A stretch of DNA of 5,832 nucleotides from NCBI GenBank assembly GCA_021788515.1, contig JAJYKN010000105.1:1-5832 (forward strand), given 5' to 3'. Under the pieces are notes generated by a model. That model was not told the DNA's origin. It ran no database searches and saw only the letters and a list, made by a program, of their open reading frames with translations. The DNA is from Nitrospirota bacterium (GTDB taxonomy: Bacteria > Nitrospirota > UBA9217). Of the stretch, positions 4,136-5,832 are shown one piece after another (position 1 is the first letter of the stretch; each line of letters starts with the position of its first letter). Position numbers and translations under genes: made by a program.

Positions 4136-5832
4136 ATGAAAAGTTTAAAAATTGCTCTAGGCGTTGTTTTTTCTATTGCGTTGCTTTCAGCGTGTTCCGG
4201 GGGCGGAGGAGGCGGCAGTAGCGCTAACAACAGCGGCCCAAGCAGCATGAAGTTAAGCGGCACGGCCGCAACGGGCAATCCTATTGCCAATGCTGCGGTG
4301 AGTTTGGTGGACAAAACCGGAAACACGGCAAGCGGGACCACCGGCGCGAACGGTTCTTTTACAATCGACACAACCGGGCTTACCCCCCCGTTCATGCTTA
4401 AGGTCGCATCGTCTTCCAGCGCCGCCTATTACAGTGTCAGTGCAGACGCTAACGCAACAACCACCATTAACATCACGCCGCTTACGGATATGATCATCCG
4501 CACCTGGTACAAAGTGCAGGGCACTTCTGTAGGCACCGCATTCAGCAGCCCGGCAACAAATCCACCTCCCACGCCAACCGAGGTCAAGGTGATAAGTACT
4601 GTAGTGCAGAATGTCGCTGAGGGGTGGCTGCAGCAGGCCGGTGTCGATACCGCTAATTTCAGCTTGATATCCACCCCCTTTAACGCCAACGGAAGCGGGG
4701 TCGATGGAGTGATTAATATGACCACCGTCAATCCGGCTACGGGGTCCATCATAATATCGAGCGGCACGGTAACCCAGAATTCCACTTTGACAGTAAGCGG
4801 CGGCACAGTGGATGTCTCCAGCACGTCTACGACAACCATCGGGACTTCCGGCGCTATTATTACGAGCACCGTCGTACCGACGACTACAGCGCAGTCGAGC
4901 GCGCTTGACGGCATTAACAGCTCAATCAGCGCTTTTATCACTACGGTCAACCAGAAGGGCTCTTCGCTCCAGGCGGCTGACCTGGCGCCCTATGTAGATC
5001 CGAACTATAAAAATGACGGCATGACCAGACCTCAATGGGAGGCCCAGGCGGTAAACGATCTGGCAGGTGCGACCCTATCCTTCTCCGGGCTTCTGATCAA
5101 TTCATTGGATACCACAAACAACGTAGCCGATGTCTCGTTCCAGATTTCCAGAACGCAAGGCGGCGTTACCGAAAAAGATACGATGAAAGGATACTTCAAG
5201 CTGATAAGCGGCTCGTGGCTCATATCCGGAAACGGTTACATAGCGAGTGCCTACGCGATGACTTGGGCATGGGCGCAGAACGGCTACTCACAAAGCATCC
5301 GGTTCGAGGTTGACGACCCGCAGGTAAATAATGTGCAGTCCGTTACTGTTTCCGGACCGATGTTATCATCAGCAACGACTGTATCCATGGTCTGCGACTC
5401 AGGCATGATGGGCGGACTCCCGACGTGCGGCACCTCATACGGAAAAAGCACGATGAGGGCTTTCCAGTTAGAGCTCCCAGGCTGGCCTCCGATAATACCC
5501 AGCACGTACACCTTTGCGCTTACAGATAGTTCGGGCGTTCTTCACACATACACGTGGACGGTTAATGCCGCATACGGTTACAATGCCTCGGGGCCATTGA
5601 TCGCGGACTATCCGGCAATGACATTGACCAGCCCGTCCAATCTGACGTTTTCGAATATCCTAAGCGGCGTAACCGTGCACGGATCGGTATTTATCCCGAT
5701 TTGGGTCACAGGCCACGGCGACGCTCCTCACTTCAATTATGAAGGTCCGGGAGGTACAAATAATAACGTCAGCAACCAGGTTGTCTCCGGGACTTGGGAT
5801 TCGGGGGTTGCCATACCAGGGCAGGTGAACAA
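4136..5832 (+). CDS. Large secreted lipoprotein with carboxypeptidase-regulatory-like domain (3' end outside window)
   Basis: The frame is open for 565 codons to the window edge. Residues 1-20 are a lipoprotein signal: MKSLK, a hydrophobic stretch, then lipobox LSAC with Cys20. Ser21 at +2 favours outer-membrane sorting, and a Gly6 linker follows. Residues ~38-95 (KLSGTAATGNPIANAAV ... GANGSFTID ... LTPPFMLKV) fit a small beta-sandwich of the carboxypeptidase-regulatory-like type. ITPLTDMII begins at 113; a helical stretch follows, then a Ser/Thr-rich low-complexity segment at 209-256. Residues ~313-366 (ending SWLISGN) resemble an NTF2/SnoaL-like fold found in comparable Geobacter lipoproteins, from memory. 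A later beta-rich region contains Cys420 and Cys431, possibly a disulfide. No enzyme motif is visible; a surface or structural role is inferred. Its codon choice (many AGC, ATA, ACG) differs somewhat from the genes to the left. Confidence 0.85.
   Translation, partial: MKSLKIALGVVFSIALLSACSGGGGGGSSANNSGPSSMKLSGTAATGNPIANAAVSLVDKTGNTASGTTGANGSFTIDTTGLTPPFMLKVASSSSAAYYSVSADANATTTINITPLTDMIIRTWYKVQGTSVGTAFSSPATNPPPTPTEVKVISTVVQNVAEGWLQQAGVDTANFSLISTPFNANGSGVDGVINMTTVNPATGSIIISSGTVTQNSTLTVSGGTVDVSSTSTTTIGTSGAIITSTVVPTTTAQSSALDGINSSISAFITTVNQKGSSLQAADLAPYVDPNYKNDGMTRPQWEAQAVNDLAGATLSFSGLLINSLDTTNNVADVSFQISRTQGGVTEKDTMKGYFKLISGSWLISGNGYIASAYAMTWAWAQNGYSQSIRFEVDDPQVNNVQSVTVSGPMLSSATTVSMVCDSGMMGGLPTCGTSYGKSTMRAFQLELPGWPPIIPSTYTFALTDSSGVLHTYTWTVNAAYGYNASGPLIADYPAMTLTSPSNLTFSNILSGVTVHGSVFIPIWVTGHGDAPHFNYEGPGGTNNNVSNQVVSGTWDSGVAIPGQVN

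Noticed and set aside
4084..4950. Long Val/Pro-rich open frames on the minus strand under the lipoprotein gene
   Set aside because: They are complement shadows of the Thr/Gly/Asn-rich lipoprotein coding strand; no ribosome binding site or family feature.

Overview
The window (5.8 kb, moderate GC) reads as ordinary chromosomal DNA from a Gram-negative bacterium. A deltaproteobacterial (Desulfobacterota, Geobacter-like) or Nitrospirota origin is my best guess. It rests on the style of the large Gly-rich lipoprotein and of the 246-residue membrane protein; no rRNA or other phylogenetic marker is present. All recognised genes are on the + strand.

Left part (1-1358): the last 35 codons of a protein whose tail resembles nicotinamidase/isochorismatase-fold enzymes, then five tandem copies of a 7-bp repeat, then pncB (nicotinate phosphoribosyltransferase, short type with a C-terminal four-cysteine zinc-binding tail). 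If the upstream gene is a nicotinamidase, the pair forms a nicotinamide -> nicotinate -> NaMN salvage unit for NAD.

Middle part (1359-2685): a 274-bp intergenic region ends in a near-consensus sigma70 promoter (TTGACA, 17 bp, TATAGT) whose start region is covered by a perfect 12-bp palindrome. It drives a MarR-family repressor and, 68 bp further on, a four-helix DoxX-family membrane protein. A clear intrinsic terminator follows. This looks like a self-contained autoregulated two-gene operon. By analogy with MarR/DoxX pairs in Bacillus it may respond to quinones or other reactive electrophiles, but that is inference.

A monocistronic gene follows (2847-3587). It encodes an unnamed protein with two N-terminal membrane helices and a helical cytoplasmic domain, and its start codon overlaps the stop of a five-codon leader ORF.

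Right part (3588-5832): a 548-bp gene-poor stretch holds a possible 26-codon coding remnant, a 12-bp palindrome next to a candidate extended -10 promoter, and a strongly foldable leader with an 11-bp perfect hairpin. The leader precedes a large secreted lipoprotein gene that runs off the window end. It may be a cis-regulatory RNA; short stretches recall the ydaO (c-di-AMP) class, but the fit is poor.

I see no CRISPR array, transposase, tRNA, rRNA or recognised defence system. The items most worth following up are the lipoprotein leader RNA, the MarR-DoxX operator and the 246-residue membrane protein.
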